From Nitrincola tibetensis (lineage in GTDB: Bacteria; Pseudomonadota; Gammaproteobacteria; Pseudomonadales; Balneatricaceae): DNA of 64,000 bases. The position numbers and the translations under genes are program-made. The DNA lies in contig NZ_QKRX01000004.1 in assembly GCF_003284585.1 (NCBI RefSeq), positions 248,001 through 312,000 on the forward strand. Direction: 5' to 3'. Below, piece by piece: positions 1 through 8,973 of this stretch; position 1 is the stretch's first letter; the number at the start of each line of letters is the position of its first letter. The notes below the pieces were generated by a model. The model was not told the origin of the DNA. It made no database searches and was given only the letters and a program-made list of their open reading frames with translations.

Positions 1-137
1 TGTAAGTGAACGATTGTTTAGAACTTTATAATAGTTCTAGAGCAAATCTGTATGTTAATCTTATCTAGTGGCTGCACCACAAGCGCTATCTTAAATATAC
101 AAGCATGGGACTTGAGTTTCGTGCAAAAGGTCTCAAT

Positions 138-896
138 ATGTTACTTGATGGAAAAGAAATTTATCGCGGTTATGATGAATACGGCCCTGTTCTTGTTATC
201 GATGATGGTACAAAACGTTATCTATCATTTGGTGAAGGTGACGAGCAGAGCTGTTGGTTAAAATCTGAGCCCCATCTACCTCAACTAGACTACATTCGCG
301 CCATGTGTTTAGTGCTTCTTTTAACAGAACCTAAACGCATTATCAGTCTAGGCTTAGGTGCTGGCACACTCAACTCATGCCTGCACCATCACTTCCCCGA
401 GTCGGTCCAACAAATTGTCGAACTTAGACGCGAAGTGATTGATGTTGCCCATCGCTATTTTCAACTGCCACGCGGCAAGCGCATTCAAACACACCATATG
501 GATGCAAAATCCTATCTAGACTGTGTTGAGTCCAAGCCAGCTGACATTATTTTTAGTGACATTTATGATGAAAACGGGGTGGATGAGCAACAACATGATC
601 CAGCGTATTTACATGAATGCTACGAGCGATTAAAACCTAAAGGTTGGCTTGTCTTAAATTGCTGGAAAGAGCACAAGGGGGAAACCTTACTCACCGAGCT
701 ATCGGGTCTTTTTGATGATATTCGCACCTGCACGACGCAAGAAGGCAACTGGATAGTGTTTGCCGGAAAACAAAGTGATACACAAACTCAAAAGCAATTG
801 AAACAGCAGGCAAAGCTGCTTAGCCAAAAGCTCGGATTTGCTCTATGCCCTTATTTAAACCGAATGAACTCACTTAACGAGCCACATTTACTCTGA
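138..896 (+). CDS. Spermidine-synthase-like SAM-dependent methyltransferase
   Basis: Rossmann-fold protein resembling the spermidine synthase/PABS group. The glycine-rich motif I (IISLGLGAGTL) lies around residues 75-85, followed by a motif II acidic end (VELRREVIDVA) and an acidic motif near FSDIYDENG. It probably uses S-adenosylmethionine or its decarboxylated form; the substrate cannot be told from sequence, and many such bacterial proteins are unassigned methyltransferases rather than true polyamine synthases. The ATG at 138 was chosen because AAAAGG lies seven bases upstream; an in-frame ATG at 105 would add 11 residues but has no visible Shine-Dalgarno. It stands alone with no partner gene and no clear terminator downstream. 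Confidence in the fold is high, in the exact reaction low. Confidence 0.75.
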   Translation: MLLDGKEIYRGYDEYGPVLVIDDGTKRYLSFGEGDEQSCWLKSEPHLPQLDYIRAMCLVLLLTEPKRIISLGLGAGTLNSCLHHHFPESVQQIVELRREVIDVAHRYFQLPRGKRIQTHHMDAKSYLDCVESKPADIIFSDIYDENGVDEQQHDPAYLHECYERLKPKGWLVLNCWKEHKGETLLTELSGLFDDIRTCTTQEGNWIVFAGKQSDTQTQKQLKQQAKLLSQKLGFALCPYLNRMNSLNEPHLL

Positions 897-1302
897 TTGA
901 GGCTCCAAGATTTTTTAAAATACTTAAGCAAAACCTTAAGCTGAGGGCCTTCGTTACTGCTTCTCGTCCGATTGGGCGTGGGTTTACACAGATTCTACTA
1001 AACTGGTGGAAAGCTGAGTGCAAGACTCGCTTTCTTTCCAGAGTAAAGAAGGCTTTCAACTCCCCTCTAGATAAACGCCGTCATATTACTATTTTAAAAC
1101 AGAATATTTTCTAATATTTTGATATGAATTTGGAAAATATCTCTCACAAAACATTGATAAATAGAATTTTAAAACGAACATATCTACGAATACAGGAAAT
1201 TCAAAAAAGCTCTGCTAGAATGTATTACATCGTCAATTGACGCCTATTTTTTAACGCATATTCCCAATCAATGGGGCAGGCTTTTAGTTAAGGAGAGTTC
1301 AT
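897..1302. other. AT-rich intergenic region with one palindrome
   Basis: No convincing gene is seen in these 406 bases. The second half is very AT-rich and should carry the promoter of the FAD oxidoreductase that starts at 1303. The only distinct signal is the perfect palindrome CGTCAATTGACG at 1231-1242. Confidence 0.5.
1231..1242. promoter_or_regulatory. Palindrome, candidate operator upstream of FAD oxidoreductase
   Basis: CGTCAATTGACG is a perfect 12-base palindrome about 60 bases before the ATG at 1303, a position suited to an operator. No regulator gene is adjacent, so the binding protein is unknown. Confidence 0.3.
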
Positions 1303-2544
1303 ATGTCCGGAAATACCATCGTTCTCGGTGCAGGAATGGTTGGAGTCAGCGTTGCTTGGCATCTTGCAAAACGAGGCCGCTCCGTCTTATTGATCGATAG
1401 ACGCCCTCCCGGACAAGAAACATCCTTTGGCAATGCGGGTATTATTCAACGTGAGGCGATTGCACCTTATGCGTTTCCACATGATCTAAAAACCTTATTG
1501 CGCGTTCTGCCCAATCGTAGCATTGATATACGCTACCGTCCTGCCGGAATGATAGCAGCGGTTAGTCCACTCTTTAGTTATTGGCTTAACTCTTTTCCAA
1601 GCCGTTATAAAAAGATTGTCCCTCAGTACGCCTCAATTATTTCGTTATCAACGGATGAACATGCTCCGATGATTGAAGCCTCTGATGCCAATCACCTTGT
1701 TAAAAAAGAGGGCTGGCTTGAGCTCTACAGAACCCCAAAAGAGCTGGATCGCCGTGAAAATGAAGCCTTAGATGCAGCACGTCTATATGGTGTTGAGTTC
1801 AGACGCCTCAATCGTGCAGAGCTTGACCAAGTGCAGCCTGGGTTATCGTCGGATATTGTCGGAGCGATTCACTGGCTAAATTCATGGACTGTAGAATCTC
1901 CGGGTGATTTGGTACAAGCCTATGCCAAATCCTTCGAAGCCATGGGTGGACGTTTTGAGCTGGCCGAGCTAAAAGGCGTTCAAAAAACAGCAACAGGTTG
2001 GACAGTGAATACAAGTGAAGGCAGCCACGAAGCGGATGACGTTGTCATTGCTCTCGGCCCTTGGTCAAAAGATCTCTTAAAAACCTTAGATTATGACTTA
2101 CCCTTGTTTGTGAAACGTGGCTACCACGTTCACTATAACCAGCCTCAAGGAAAACCCTTGAAATACTGGCTAATGGATGCTGAAAAAGGCTATCTGCTCG
2201 AGCCCATGAAGGCAGGTGTGCGCATGACAACCGGCGCGGAATTAGCGGATTTAGAAGCTCCAGCTAACACAGGGCAACTGGACGCTGCAGAAAAAGTGGC
2301 CAAAACCTTATATCCCATTGGCGACCGAGTTGAAGCCCTCCCTTGGAAGGGTGCAAGACCTTGTATCCCAGATATGAAACCTGTGATTGGTCCAGCCCCC
2401 AAACATCAAAACCTTTGGTTTGCATTTGGACACGGCCACCAAGGCTTCACGTTAGGCCCTGCAACAGGCCGCTTACTGAGCGACATGATGCACGGCGAGT
2501 CAACTCCAATCGACATGGCTCCCTTCAGTCCTAGTCGTTTCTAG
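1303..2544 (+). CDS. DadA-like FAD-dependent D-amino-acid dehydrogenase/oxidase
   Basis: 413-residue flavoprotein of the DAO family. The N-terminal dinucleotide-binding fingerprint VLGAGMVGVSVAWHLAKRG is followed by the acidic end LLIDRR, and the C-terminal FAD contact region is seen in GHGHQGFTLGPATGR. Family members oxidatively deaminate amino acids, often D-isomers, and pass electrons to the respiratory quinone pool at the inner face of the membrane. A strong AAGGAGAG ribosome-binding site precedes the ATG. The gene is monocistronic: a strong hairpin terminator follows within 20 bases. Substrate specificity cannot be read from sequence; glycine or sarcosine oxidase-like roles are alternatives. 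Confidence 0.8.
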   Translation: MSGNTIVLGAGMVGVSVAWHLAKRGRSVLLIDRRPPGQETSFGNAGIIQREAIAPYAFPHDLKTLLRVLPNRSIDIRYRPAGMIAAVSPLFSYWLNSFPSRYKKIVPQYASIISLSTDEHAPMIEASDANHLVKKEGWLELYRTPKELDRRENEALDAARLYGVEFRRLNRAELDQVQPGLSSDIVGAIHWLNSWTVESPGDLVQAYAKSFEAMGGRFELAELKGVQKTATGWTVNTSEGSHEADDVVIALGPWSKDLLKTLDYDLPLFVKRGYHVHYNQPQGKPLKYWLMDAEKGYLLEPMKAGVRMTTGAELADLEAPANTGQLDAAEKVAKTLYPIGDRVEALPWKGARPCIPDMKPVIGPAPKHQNLWFAFGHGHQGFTLGPATGRLLSDMMHGESTPIDMAPFSPSRF

Positions 2545-2561
2545 ACGTCATATCCTGATGA

Positions 2562-2606
2562 AAGCCGAAACGATGCCTCTACTACCGCATCGTTTCGGCT
2601 TTTTTA
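2562..2606 (+). terminator. Rho-independent terminator
   Basis: Perfect 15-base-pair stem (AAGCCGAAACGATGC with its complement at 2587-2601), a 10-base loop and a following T run. It closes the FAD oxidoreductase gene. Confidence 0.9.
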
Positions 2607-2685
2607 TTTTTGCCTATTAAAGGGAATAGCCCTCTCCCGAGTTTGAGGGTAAGATTAGTGTTTTTTTGAAGAATAGGGCTCCAGT

Positions 2686-3399
2686 ATGGGTCGCGCTTAT
2701 CAGAACCGTAAAGAATCCATGGCCAAAACGGCCGATCAAAAAACCAAGGTCTATAGCAAGTACGCACGTGAGATCTACGTATCCGCTAAATCAGGCGGAA
2801 CTGATCCCAGTGGTAATCTCGCATTAAGAGGCCTGATTGAACGAGCTAAAAAAGATCAAGTTCCCGCTCACGTCATTGAAAAAGCGATAGATAAAGCCAA
2901 AGGATCAGGCGGTGAAGATTTTTCGGTCGCTCGCTACGAAGGCTTTGGCCCCGGTAACTGCATGGTGATTATTGAATGTCTGACCGACAACCCAAACCGT
3001 ACCTTTGGTGATGTGCGCCACTGCTTTACCAAGACTAAATGCAAAATTGGTACACAAGGCAGTGTTAGTCACATGTTTGACCACTGTGCGATATTGGCAT
3101 TCAAAGGCAGCGATGAGGAAGCCATTCTTGAAGCTTTAATGAGTGCCGATGTTGATGTCACTGACATCGAAAATGAAAATGATATGATCACCGTATTTAC
3201 ACCGCATACTGAATATGCCAAAGCCAAACAAGCCTTGGTTGAAAACCTTGGCGAGATTGACTTCGAGGTCGATACTATTCAATTCTTGGCGCAAACCACC
3301 ACTGTTATCAGTGATGAAGATCAGCCCATGTTTGAGCGCTTTCTAGACCTTCTCAATGATCTAGATGATGTACAGAACGTCTACCATAACGTTGAGTAA
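2686..3399 (+). CDS. YebC/PmpR (TACO1) family protein, YeeN-like
   Basis: 237-residue protein of the YebC/PmpR family. It opens with the typical [15 protein letters not shown] and carries the family core ([23 protein letters not shown], then [23 protein letters not shown]). The N-terminal sequence fits the YeeN-like paralogue rather than canonical YebC, which sits in the ruvC operon. Family members were first described as DNA-binding regulators (PmpR); more recent work on YebC and mitochondrial TACO1 points to a ribosome-associated role on difficult codon stretches. The start has AGGG upstream. The gene stands alone between two hairpins. Confidence 0.85.
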   Translation: MGRAYQNRKESMAKTADQKTKVYSKYAREIYVSAKSGGTDPSGNLALRGLIERAKKDQVPAHVIEKAIDKAKGSGGEDFSVARYEGFGPGNCMVIIECLTDNPNRTFGDVRHCFTKTKCKIGTQGSVSHMFDHCAILAFKGSDEEAILEALMSADVDVTDIENENDMITVFTPHTEYAKAKQALVENLGEIDFEVDTIQFLAQTTTVISDEDQPMFERFLDLLNDLDDVQNVYHNVE

Positions 3400-3431
3400 A
3401 CTTTTTCATCGCACCTCTCAAACGTTTTTCA

Positions 3432-3463
3432 TAGCCGAGACGGGCACTGTCCTGCCTCGGCTA
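3432..3463 (+). terminator. Probable hairpin terminator between convergent genes
   Basis: TAGCCGAG and CTCGGCTA form an 8-base-pair stem just after the YebC-family gene and before the end of the convergent lysE-family gene. The T run is weak. Confidence 0.5.
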
Positions 3464-3494
3464 ATTCTCTTAAGCAATAAATAAACCGCACTCT

Positions 3495-4112
3495 TCACAT
3501 TAATATCATGACAACACAGGAGGCTGTTAACCCTCCCATAAAACGATTAAAGACAGTCCAATGTTTTGGCGTTTTTAATAAACGTCCGATCGCAACACCA
3601 AAACCCGCCCAGCAAGCAATCGCAGGAAAGTTAACAACCCCCATCGCAGCAATAATCATGATAGATGACAAAATAAAATCATCTCCGGTTAAGGTAAAAA
3701 GGCCAATCGCAGAAATAGCCATCATCCAGGCTTTCGGATTTACAAACTGAAAAGCGGCAGCCTGAAAAAAAGAGAATGGACGTTTTCCGTCTGCATTTTC
3801 CAATTGAGGCGGAGGTGATATTGCAATCTTCCAACCCAACCATAATAAATACACACTACCTGCAACTTTAATCAACGTCTGGAAAAATGGAAAACGCTCA
3901 AAAATAACGCCTAAGCCCAGCATCACCATGGCCATCAACAGCATAACTCCGATGGTAATACCGAACATATGAGGCAAGCTGCGAACAAAGCCAAAATTAG
4001 CTCCAGATGCGGTTAACATCACATTGTTAGGTCCAGGTGTTGCCGACATGCTCAATGAAAACAGCATCACAGGTAACAAAAAAACGGCCCAATCCGATAG
4101 ATACGAAAGCAT
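3495..4112 (-). CDS. LysE/RhtB family amino-acid exporter
   Basis: 205-residue inner-membrane protein with about six hydrophobic segments and the LysE-family motif ATPGPNNVML near residues 25-34. Such proteins export amino acids or derivatives (threonine, homoserine, lysine, cysteine) by proton antiport. A very strong AGGAGGGAGG ribosome-binding site precedes the ATG. It is transcribed divergently from a MocR-type regulator, an arrangement that suggests that regulator controls it. The substrate cannot be told from sequence. Confidence 0.85.
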   Translation of the reverse strand: MLSYLSDWAVFLLPVMLFSLSMSATPGPNNVMLTASGANFGFVRSLPHMFGITIGVMLLMAMVMLGLGVIFERFPFFQTLIKVAGSVYLLWLGWKIAISPPPQLENADGKRPFSFFQAAAFQFVNPKAWMMAISAIGLFTLTGDDFILSSIMIIAAMGVVNFPAIACWAGFGVAIGRLLKTPKHWTVFNRFMGGLTASCVVMILM

Positions 4113-4135
4113 ACCTCCCTCCTAAAATTGCAATC

Positions 4136-4176
4136 ATACAATTATTGAAATTAACGCCATAAGAGCGATACAATTA
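4136..4176. promoter_or_regulatory. Direct repeat ATACAATTA, candidate MocR operator
   Basis: ATACAATTA occurs at 4136-4144 and again at 4168-4176, in the same orientation and 32 bases apart (about three helical turns), between the divergent lysE-family and mocR-family genes. MocR regulators such as GabR are known to bind spaced direct repeats, so this is a good operator candidate. Confidence 0.45.
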
Positions 4177-4250
4177 CATTAATCTGAACACACAATGACA
4201 TCAATGTTTAAGTTGTCATGACTACAATTGAATGTAAGGGCGACAATTCA

Positions 4251-5696
4251 ATGACGCAACTATCCGAAACCAAAGCATTACTTCAAAAAAAAGCACGTCA
4301 ACGTTGTCATTGGCTCCCCACCCTCGATAAATCCTCAGGCATATTGTATCTTTCGTTGGTGAATCAATTAGCTGCAGATATTGCCAATGGCACGCTGAAA
4401 GCAGGTGATACACTTCCTCCTCAGCGTCTTCTTGCAGATGCATTACAAATTACACTTGGCACCGTCACCCGAGCCTATAGAGAAGCTGAGCGCAGAGGCT
4501 TAACGGAAGCAAAGGTTGGCAGCGGAACACGTATTCGCGGACAGCAGGTCGACTTGCCTAATTTTCATCACTTATCAAAGGCGTTAGCCGACAGTATCGA
4601 TTTATCCCTAAGCACTCCGATTCCATCAGCTTTAAGAGGTGAACAGCTTCGACAAATTTTATTGCGCCTATCAAGCAATCACGCCGAAACAGAAAATGCC
4701 ATTGTCTATCAACCTGAACAAGGGAACCTTGCTCACCGTCAACGCCTTGCCCACTGGATGAACGCTCAAGGGTTACGAGTCGATGCGCAGGAGCTACTCT
4801 TAACAGAGGGTGGGCAGCATGCCGATTACTTGGCTCTTCAGACATTTGTTCGCCCCGGAGAAGCCGTTGCCTCGGCCAACATCACCTACCCAGGTATGAT
4901 TGCCGCCGCAAAACAACTGGGCTTAAAACACATCAATGTCAGTTCTGATGCCCAGGGTATTCGGCCCGAATCGTTAGACCGCATCTGCCAACAACAAAAA
5001 ATTCGCTTGCTCTACTTGATGGCTGAGTACAACAACCCTAGCTGCGAAATGATGAGTGAAGCACGGCGTATCGATCTCGTCGAGGTTGCAAGACGTCACG
5101 ACTTGCTCATTCTTGAAGATGGTGTTCAATTTGTTCCACCGAGTCACAGAGGCACACCTTTTTTTGAGTTGGCTCCCGAACGAAGCCTTTATATTTTCAG
5201 TGTATCGAAAATCCTAGATGGAGGCCTCAGATTCGGTGCTCTGCGCGCGCCATCACCCCTAATGCCCAAACTCTCGAGTGCATTACGGGCGCAGTGCTGG
5301 GGGATAGCCGGGTTAATGGGATCAGTCATTTGTGAATGGATTGACATGGGTGGGGCCGATCAACTGATTGAATGGCAATGGCAAGAAGTGAAACATCGCC
5401 AACAGCACCTACGCCAGCTATTTAAAGACTATGACTTACGTTCTCACGAGTTTGGTTTTCATGCTTGGCTTAATCTACCTGAAGACTGGAGAGCCTCGCA
5501 GTTTGTTGAAGAGGCCAAGCAACGCGGGGTTACTCTGATTGGACCTGAACCTTTCTGTGTTGGCTCATATCCTGCCCCGCAGTCTGTTCGAATATGTGTC
5601 ACCCCTCCAAGGGATTTTTCAACCTTTACTGAAGGGGTCGCACGCTTAAAACACTTACTCGAACAAGGCCCATCAATGAGCACAGCCTTGATCTAA
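4251..5696 (+). CDS. MocR-type (GntR/aminotransferase fusion) transcriptional regulator
   Basis: Fusion of an N-terminal GntR-type winged helix (GTLKAGDTLPPQRLLADALQI, then TVTRAYREAERRGL) to a fold-type I aminotransferase-like domain that binds pyridoxal phosphate. The likely PLP lysine lies in IFSVSKILDGGLRFGALR. MocR proteins sense amino acids or vitamers through the PLP domain and control neighbouring transport or metabolic genes. The start at 4251 was preferred because AAGGG precedes it by ten bases; the in-frame ATG at 4218 has no ribosome-binding site and lies inside the likely control region. The divergent LysE-family exporter is the probable target. Confidence 0.85.
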   Translation: MTQLSETKALLQKKARQRCHWLPTLDKSSGILYLSLVNQLAADIANGTLKAGDTLPPQRLLADALQITLGTVTRAYREAERRGLTEAKVGSGTRIRGQQVDLPNFHHLSKALADSIDLSLSTPIPSALRGEQLRQILLRLSSNHAETENAIVYQPEQGNLAHRQRLAHWMNAQGLRVDAQELLLTEGGQHADYLALQTFVRPGEAVASANITYPGMIAAAKQLGLKHINVSSDAQGIRPESLDRICQQQKIRLLYLMAEYNNPSCEMMSEARRIDLVEVARRHDLLILEDGVQFVPPSHRGTPFFELAPERSLYIFSVSKILDGGLRFGALRAPSPLMPKLSSALRAQCWGIAGLMGSVICEWIDMGGADQLIEWQWQEVKHRQQHLRQLFKDYDLRSHEFGFHAWLNLPEDWRASQFVEEAKQRGVTLIGPEPFCVGSYPAPQSVRICVTPPRDFSTFTEGVARLKHLLEQGPSMSTALI

Positions 5697-5699
5697 CTC

Positions 5700-6620
5700 T
5701 TACAAAGAAAGAATATCAATACGCTCCATGAATTGAACACTGGATGGTGAAGTCGTACAGGCATCTTCATCATCCACTATGCCATGCGCGTAACCTCGCT
5801 GTAAGTTCTTGAAATCAAACAAGGCAGGATCTGCCAAATGAGATGGGACAACATTACACAAGGACCTGAACATTGTCTCAATCCGGCCTGGGTAGAGTTT
5901 ATCCCAACTCTGCAGCATTTCCTTAATCACTTGACGTTGCAGGTTCTCTTGCGACCCGCAAAGATTACAGGGAATAATTGGAAACCCTTTGAGTTCGGCA
6001 TAGACCTCTATGTCCTTTTCACGCGCGTAAGCGAGCGGCCGAATAACCATATTTTTACCATCATCCGATACCAACTTAGGAGGCATGGATTTTAATTTAC
6101 CACCGTAAAACATATTCAAGAAAAAGGTTTCCAGTATGTCATCACGATGATGACCCAAGGCAATTTTATTGGCGCCAATCTCTTCAGCAAAACCATATAA
6201 GGTTCCGCGACGAAGACGAGAGCATAAAGCACAAGTGGTTTTCCCTTCGGGTACAACAGACTTAACAACCGAATAGGTATCGCGCTCGACGATATGAAAG
6301 GGAATGCCAAGACCCGATAGGTATTCAGGTAAAACATGCTCAGGAAAGCCTGGCTGTTTTTGATCTAGGTTAACGGCAACTAACTCAAAATGAATCGGCG
6401 CACTTTTCTGCAAGTTCATTAGAATATCTAACATTGCGTAAGAGTCTTTACCTCCCGACAAGCAGACCATGACTTTGTCGCCATCCTCAATCATGTTGAA
6501 GGCTTCAATCGCCTGCCCCACTTCACGACGCAAACGCTTTTGAAGCTTATTTAAGCGCGTTTTAGTTTTTTTATCTTCTAAGTTTACGGAATGGGTCAAG
6601 TCAGTATATGGGCTAGTCAT
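5700..6620 (-). CDS. ttcA: tRNA 2-thiocytidine(32) synthetase TtcA
   Basis: 306-residue PP-loop ATPase that thiolates cytidine 32 of certain tRNAs using an iron-sulfur cluster. The PP-loop SGGKDS is at residues 55-60, and two CxxC pairs are present at C130/C133 (CALC) and C218/C221 (CNLC), as the family requires. Length and both motif positions match TtcA proteins. It is co-directional with the upstream GGDEF gene but a 9-base-pair hairpin separates them, so it probably has its own promoter. Confidence 0.95.
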   Translation of the reverse strand: MTSPYTDLTHSVNLEDKKTKTRLNKLQKRLRREVGQAIEAFNMIEDGDKVMVCLSGGKDSYAMLDILMNLQKSAPIHFELVAVNLDQKQPGFPEHVLPEYLSGLGIPFHIVERDTYSVVKSVVPEGKTTCALCSRLRRGTLYGFAEEIGANKIALGHHRDDILETFFLNMFYGGKLKSMPPKLVSDDGKNMVIRPLAYAREKDIEVYAELKGFPIIPCNLCGSQENLQRQVIKEMLQSWDKLYPGRIETMFRSLCNVVPSHLADPALFDFKNLQRGYAHGIVDDEDACTTSPSSVQFMERIDILSL

Positions 6621-6642
6621 CGAATTACCGGATCATGCATAA

Positions 6643-6667
6643 ACGTGTTCCCTAGACTGGAACACGT
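6643..6667 (-). terminator. Hairpin between GGDEF gene and ttcA
   Basis: ACGTGTTCC and GGAACACGT form a perfect 9-base-pair stem with a 7-base loop downstream of the GGDEF gene. On the minus strand it is followed only by a short T run, so termination may be partial. Confidence 0.5.
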
Positions 6668-6720
6668 CAAAATTCATTGGAGGTCAAAATGACGCATTAG
6701 TATACATGGCTGTTTATTGT

Positions 6721-8019
6721 TTAAACAGCCTCTGTGTAACAGACATAATTCGCACGCCCCTTAGACTTAGCCTCATACATCGCCTGATCGGCCTTGCGAA
6801 TTAACTCACTCAAACCATGACCATTTTCTGGAGAACGGCTAATACCAATGCTCGCAGATACGGTCACTTGATGCTCGCGGATAATGATCGGTTGACTCAA
6901 CAACGAAATAAGCTGACTGGCAACCTCGTGGCAATGCTCAGACTCGGATGATTCTTCCAAAAGGATCAGAAACTCATCACCGCCCATGCGTGCGACTATA
7001 TCTGACTCCCGAACGATCTCTTTCAAGCGTGCAGCAATAATGATTAACAATTCATCACCCACTTCATGTCCGTAGGTGTCGTTAACGGGTTTGAAACCAT
7101 CCAAATCGATGAATAAAACGCTTAAGCCCGCACCCATTGCGTGAGACTTCTCCAATGCGGCTTCCGCAGAGCGTTCCATACCTGATCGATTCAGTAATCG
7201 CGTCAAGGGATCAAAACGCGCTTCTTGTTCAAAAAATGCCGAGGTTTTTTTTTCCTTTTGCAAATCACGCCAAATAATTAATCCCACTAGCAACACACCA
7301 CCGGCTGAGGCAATCAATACCAGCAACAAGGTCAGTTTAGATTGGCTCGACGCAAGCGCTTCAATTTTATCTACCGATACCTGTATTTCTAAAGCACCCA
7401 TTAATTGATATTGCTGCCACTGTTTACCTGGATCTACGCCCGCCCCGACTCGTCTATCAATAATATCTTTGCGCTGTTCATAAGTATTATGACAACTCAC
7501 ACAGTTTTCTGAATTAGCCGCATCAGCGACCATGTAACGCAAGGTTTTAACTCCATTAATCCTTTCAAAACGTTTTACAGGCTGCCAATCAATAGGAACG
7601 GTCGGACTTGGTTGGTCTTGTGCCTCTAGCTGTGCCCATGCCCAATAGTGAAAATCATCAGATAAACCTTGATTTGAATCTAAATTCCAGAGGCTTAGAG
7701 GAGTGTAGCGATACGATGCCAAATTATTTGCACTGACATCACGGGCCACTAATTTTAAAAACTCCGAGGGTATAGGTAGCTCAGAGAAATGGCCCGGAGC
7801 TTCCGATAATTGACCCGCATACACGCTGCGTGCACTCAGGGCATGGCTTGTCACCACTTCTGCAACCCTCGTTGCTTCATGCTCAATGATTCGAGCTTGT
7901 GACCAAACCAATATACTGTAATTAGCGATACCGACCAATAAAATAATGACAGCCAACAAGACGAGCACAAACGAGGATGCTCCCTTGCAAAATTGCTTTT
8001 GTGTAGGATCAGTGATCAT
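6721..8019 (-). CDS. Diguanylate cyclase with heme-motif (DUF3365/Tll0287-like) sensor domain
   Basis: 432-residue membrane protein. One transmembrane segment lies at about residues 16-36, then a periplasmic DUF3365-like sensor with a CxxCH heme-attachment motif at 173-177 (CVSCH), a second transmembrane segment at about 228-249, and a cytoplasmic GGDEF domain with an intact GGDEF at 346-350. An RxxD inhibitory site (RESD) sits exactly five residues before GGDEF, so the enzyme is probably active and product-inhibited. It would make cyclic di-GMP in response to redox or a gas ligand at the heme; the signal is inferred. It is 51 bases downstream of the HExxH gene and likely co-transcribed with it. 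Confidence 0.85.
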   Translation of the reverse strand: MITDPTQKQFCKGASSFVLVLLAVIILLVGIANYSILVWSQARIIEHEATRVAEVVTSHALSARSVYAGQLSEAPGHFSELPIPSEFLKLVARDVSANNLASYRYTPLSLWNLDSNQGLSDDFHYWAWAQLEAQDQPSPTVPIDWQPVKRFERINGVKTLRYMVADAANSENCVSCHNTYEQRKDIIDRRVGAGVDPGKQWQQYQLMGALEIQVSVDKIEALASSQSKLTLLLVLIASAGGVLLVGLIIWRDLQKEKKTSAFFEQEARFDPLTRLLNRSGMERSAEAALEKSHAMGAGLSVLFIDLDGFKPVNDTYGHEVGDELLIIIAARLKEIVRESDIVARMGGDEFLILLEESSESEHCHEVASQLISLLSQPIIIREHQVTVSASIGISRSPENGHGLSELIRKADQAMYEAKSKGRANYVCYTEAV

Positions 8020-8070
8020 GCCGCACTCTTTTTATTAACTAAACTCATCTTCGGCTCATTCTTAAATTCA

Positions 8071-8883
8071 TTACCGCTGATCATTATCAACCTCACCATG
8101 AGGTGCTAACCAACCAATTTCGATTGCAGTCGCTGCTCCAATCATAGCGTATTCTAAGCTAGGGGGTAGCATAAGCCAGCCAGGAGCTAATTGCAGACGA
8201 CCACTCATAATCTCGGCGCGTGTTTGTGGATACAAAGGGTACTGTGTAGGATCTGCATAGCCGTCCGGCCAGACAGGCGCCAGGGTGTCCATATCATATT
8301 TATCTGTCGCACCCAGTGTATGCAAAAGCTCGTGTGCCGCCACCAACTGGTTGCGACCTAAATGCTCTTGACCCGCATAGCCGTTAACGACGCCAATCAT
8401 GCCTTTTTGCAAACCTAACGAGTGTTGCATAGGCCTGGGGTTATCTGGAGAATAAAATCGAATAAAAATGCGTATGGTATCTGATTCACGCTCACTTTCA
8501 TCGTATCTCCACGCCCAGTAGCGCATGCTTAGCGCCCAAATAACACCATCTAGAATACTGGGCTCATGAGGAATATCAGGCGGAATCGCATGAATTTGAC
8601 CAACTAATTGTAGTTGAATGGGGCGCTCTAAAGGCAAGCGATAACGACGGGCTTCCCGATTGAAGAAACGCTCCATTTCATGAAAATCATCAAGTGTTAA
8701 TGCATCAATCCAAGCTTGCGTTAAGTCAGATCCATCTGCATTAATGGGATAAATCCAAGCGGTAACGGGTTGCTGCCATCCCTCCTCCCGAACCTTAGAG
8801 AACCAGACATTCAACAGAACAATCAATAACAGCGTTAGTATCAGCAACGACCGAGCATAACGCATCATTGCAAGGCGACTCAT
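8071..8883 (-). CDS. Membrane-anchored protein with HExxH zinc-protease motif, function unknown
   Basis: 270-residue protein that I do not recognise by name. A single N-terminal transmembrane segment (about residues 11-28) suggests a periplasmic body. HELLH at 184-188, within AAHELLHTLGATDKYD, is a classic zinc-metallopeptidase signature, and the downstream GATDKYD looks like an extended metal-binding segment. The mid-region (IRIFIRFYSPDNPRP) is probably beta-rich. Its stop is 51 bases before the GGDEF gene, suggesting an operon. Protease activity is inferred from the motif alone. Confidence 0.65.
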   Translation of the reverse strand: MSRLAMMRYARSLLILTLLLIVLLNVWFSKVREEGWQQPVTAWIYPINADGSDLTQAWIDALTLDDFHEMERFFNREARRYRLPLERPIQLQLVGQIHAIPPDIPHEPSILDGVIWALSMRYWAWRYDESERESDTIRIFIRFYSPDNPRPMQHSLGLQKGMIGVVNGYAGQEHLGRNQLVAAHELLHTLGATDKYDMDTLAPVWPDGYADPTQYPLYPQTRAEIMSGRLQLAPGWLMLPPSLEYAMIGAATAIEIGWLAPHGEVDNDQR

Positions 8884-8973
8884 GGTATATTTCCTTTGTT
8901 TTTAAGCAAACAAACCTGTTTAATGCCTGATTTTATTTTTATCTAAGCATACTCTTTTTACACACTGGAAACG

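Noticed and set aside
874-1059. Short minus-strand reading frame after the first methyltransferase
   Set aside because: It overlaps the end of a real gene, has no ribosome-binding site and no family resemblance.
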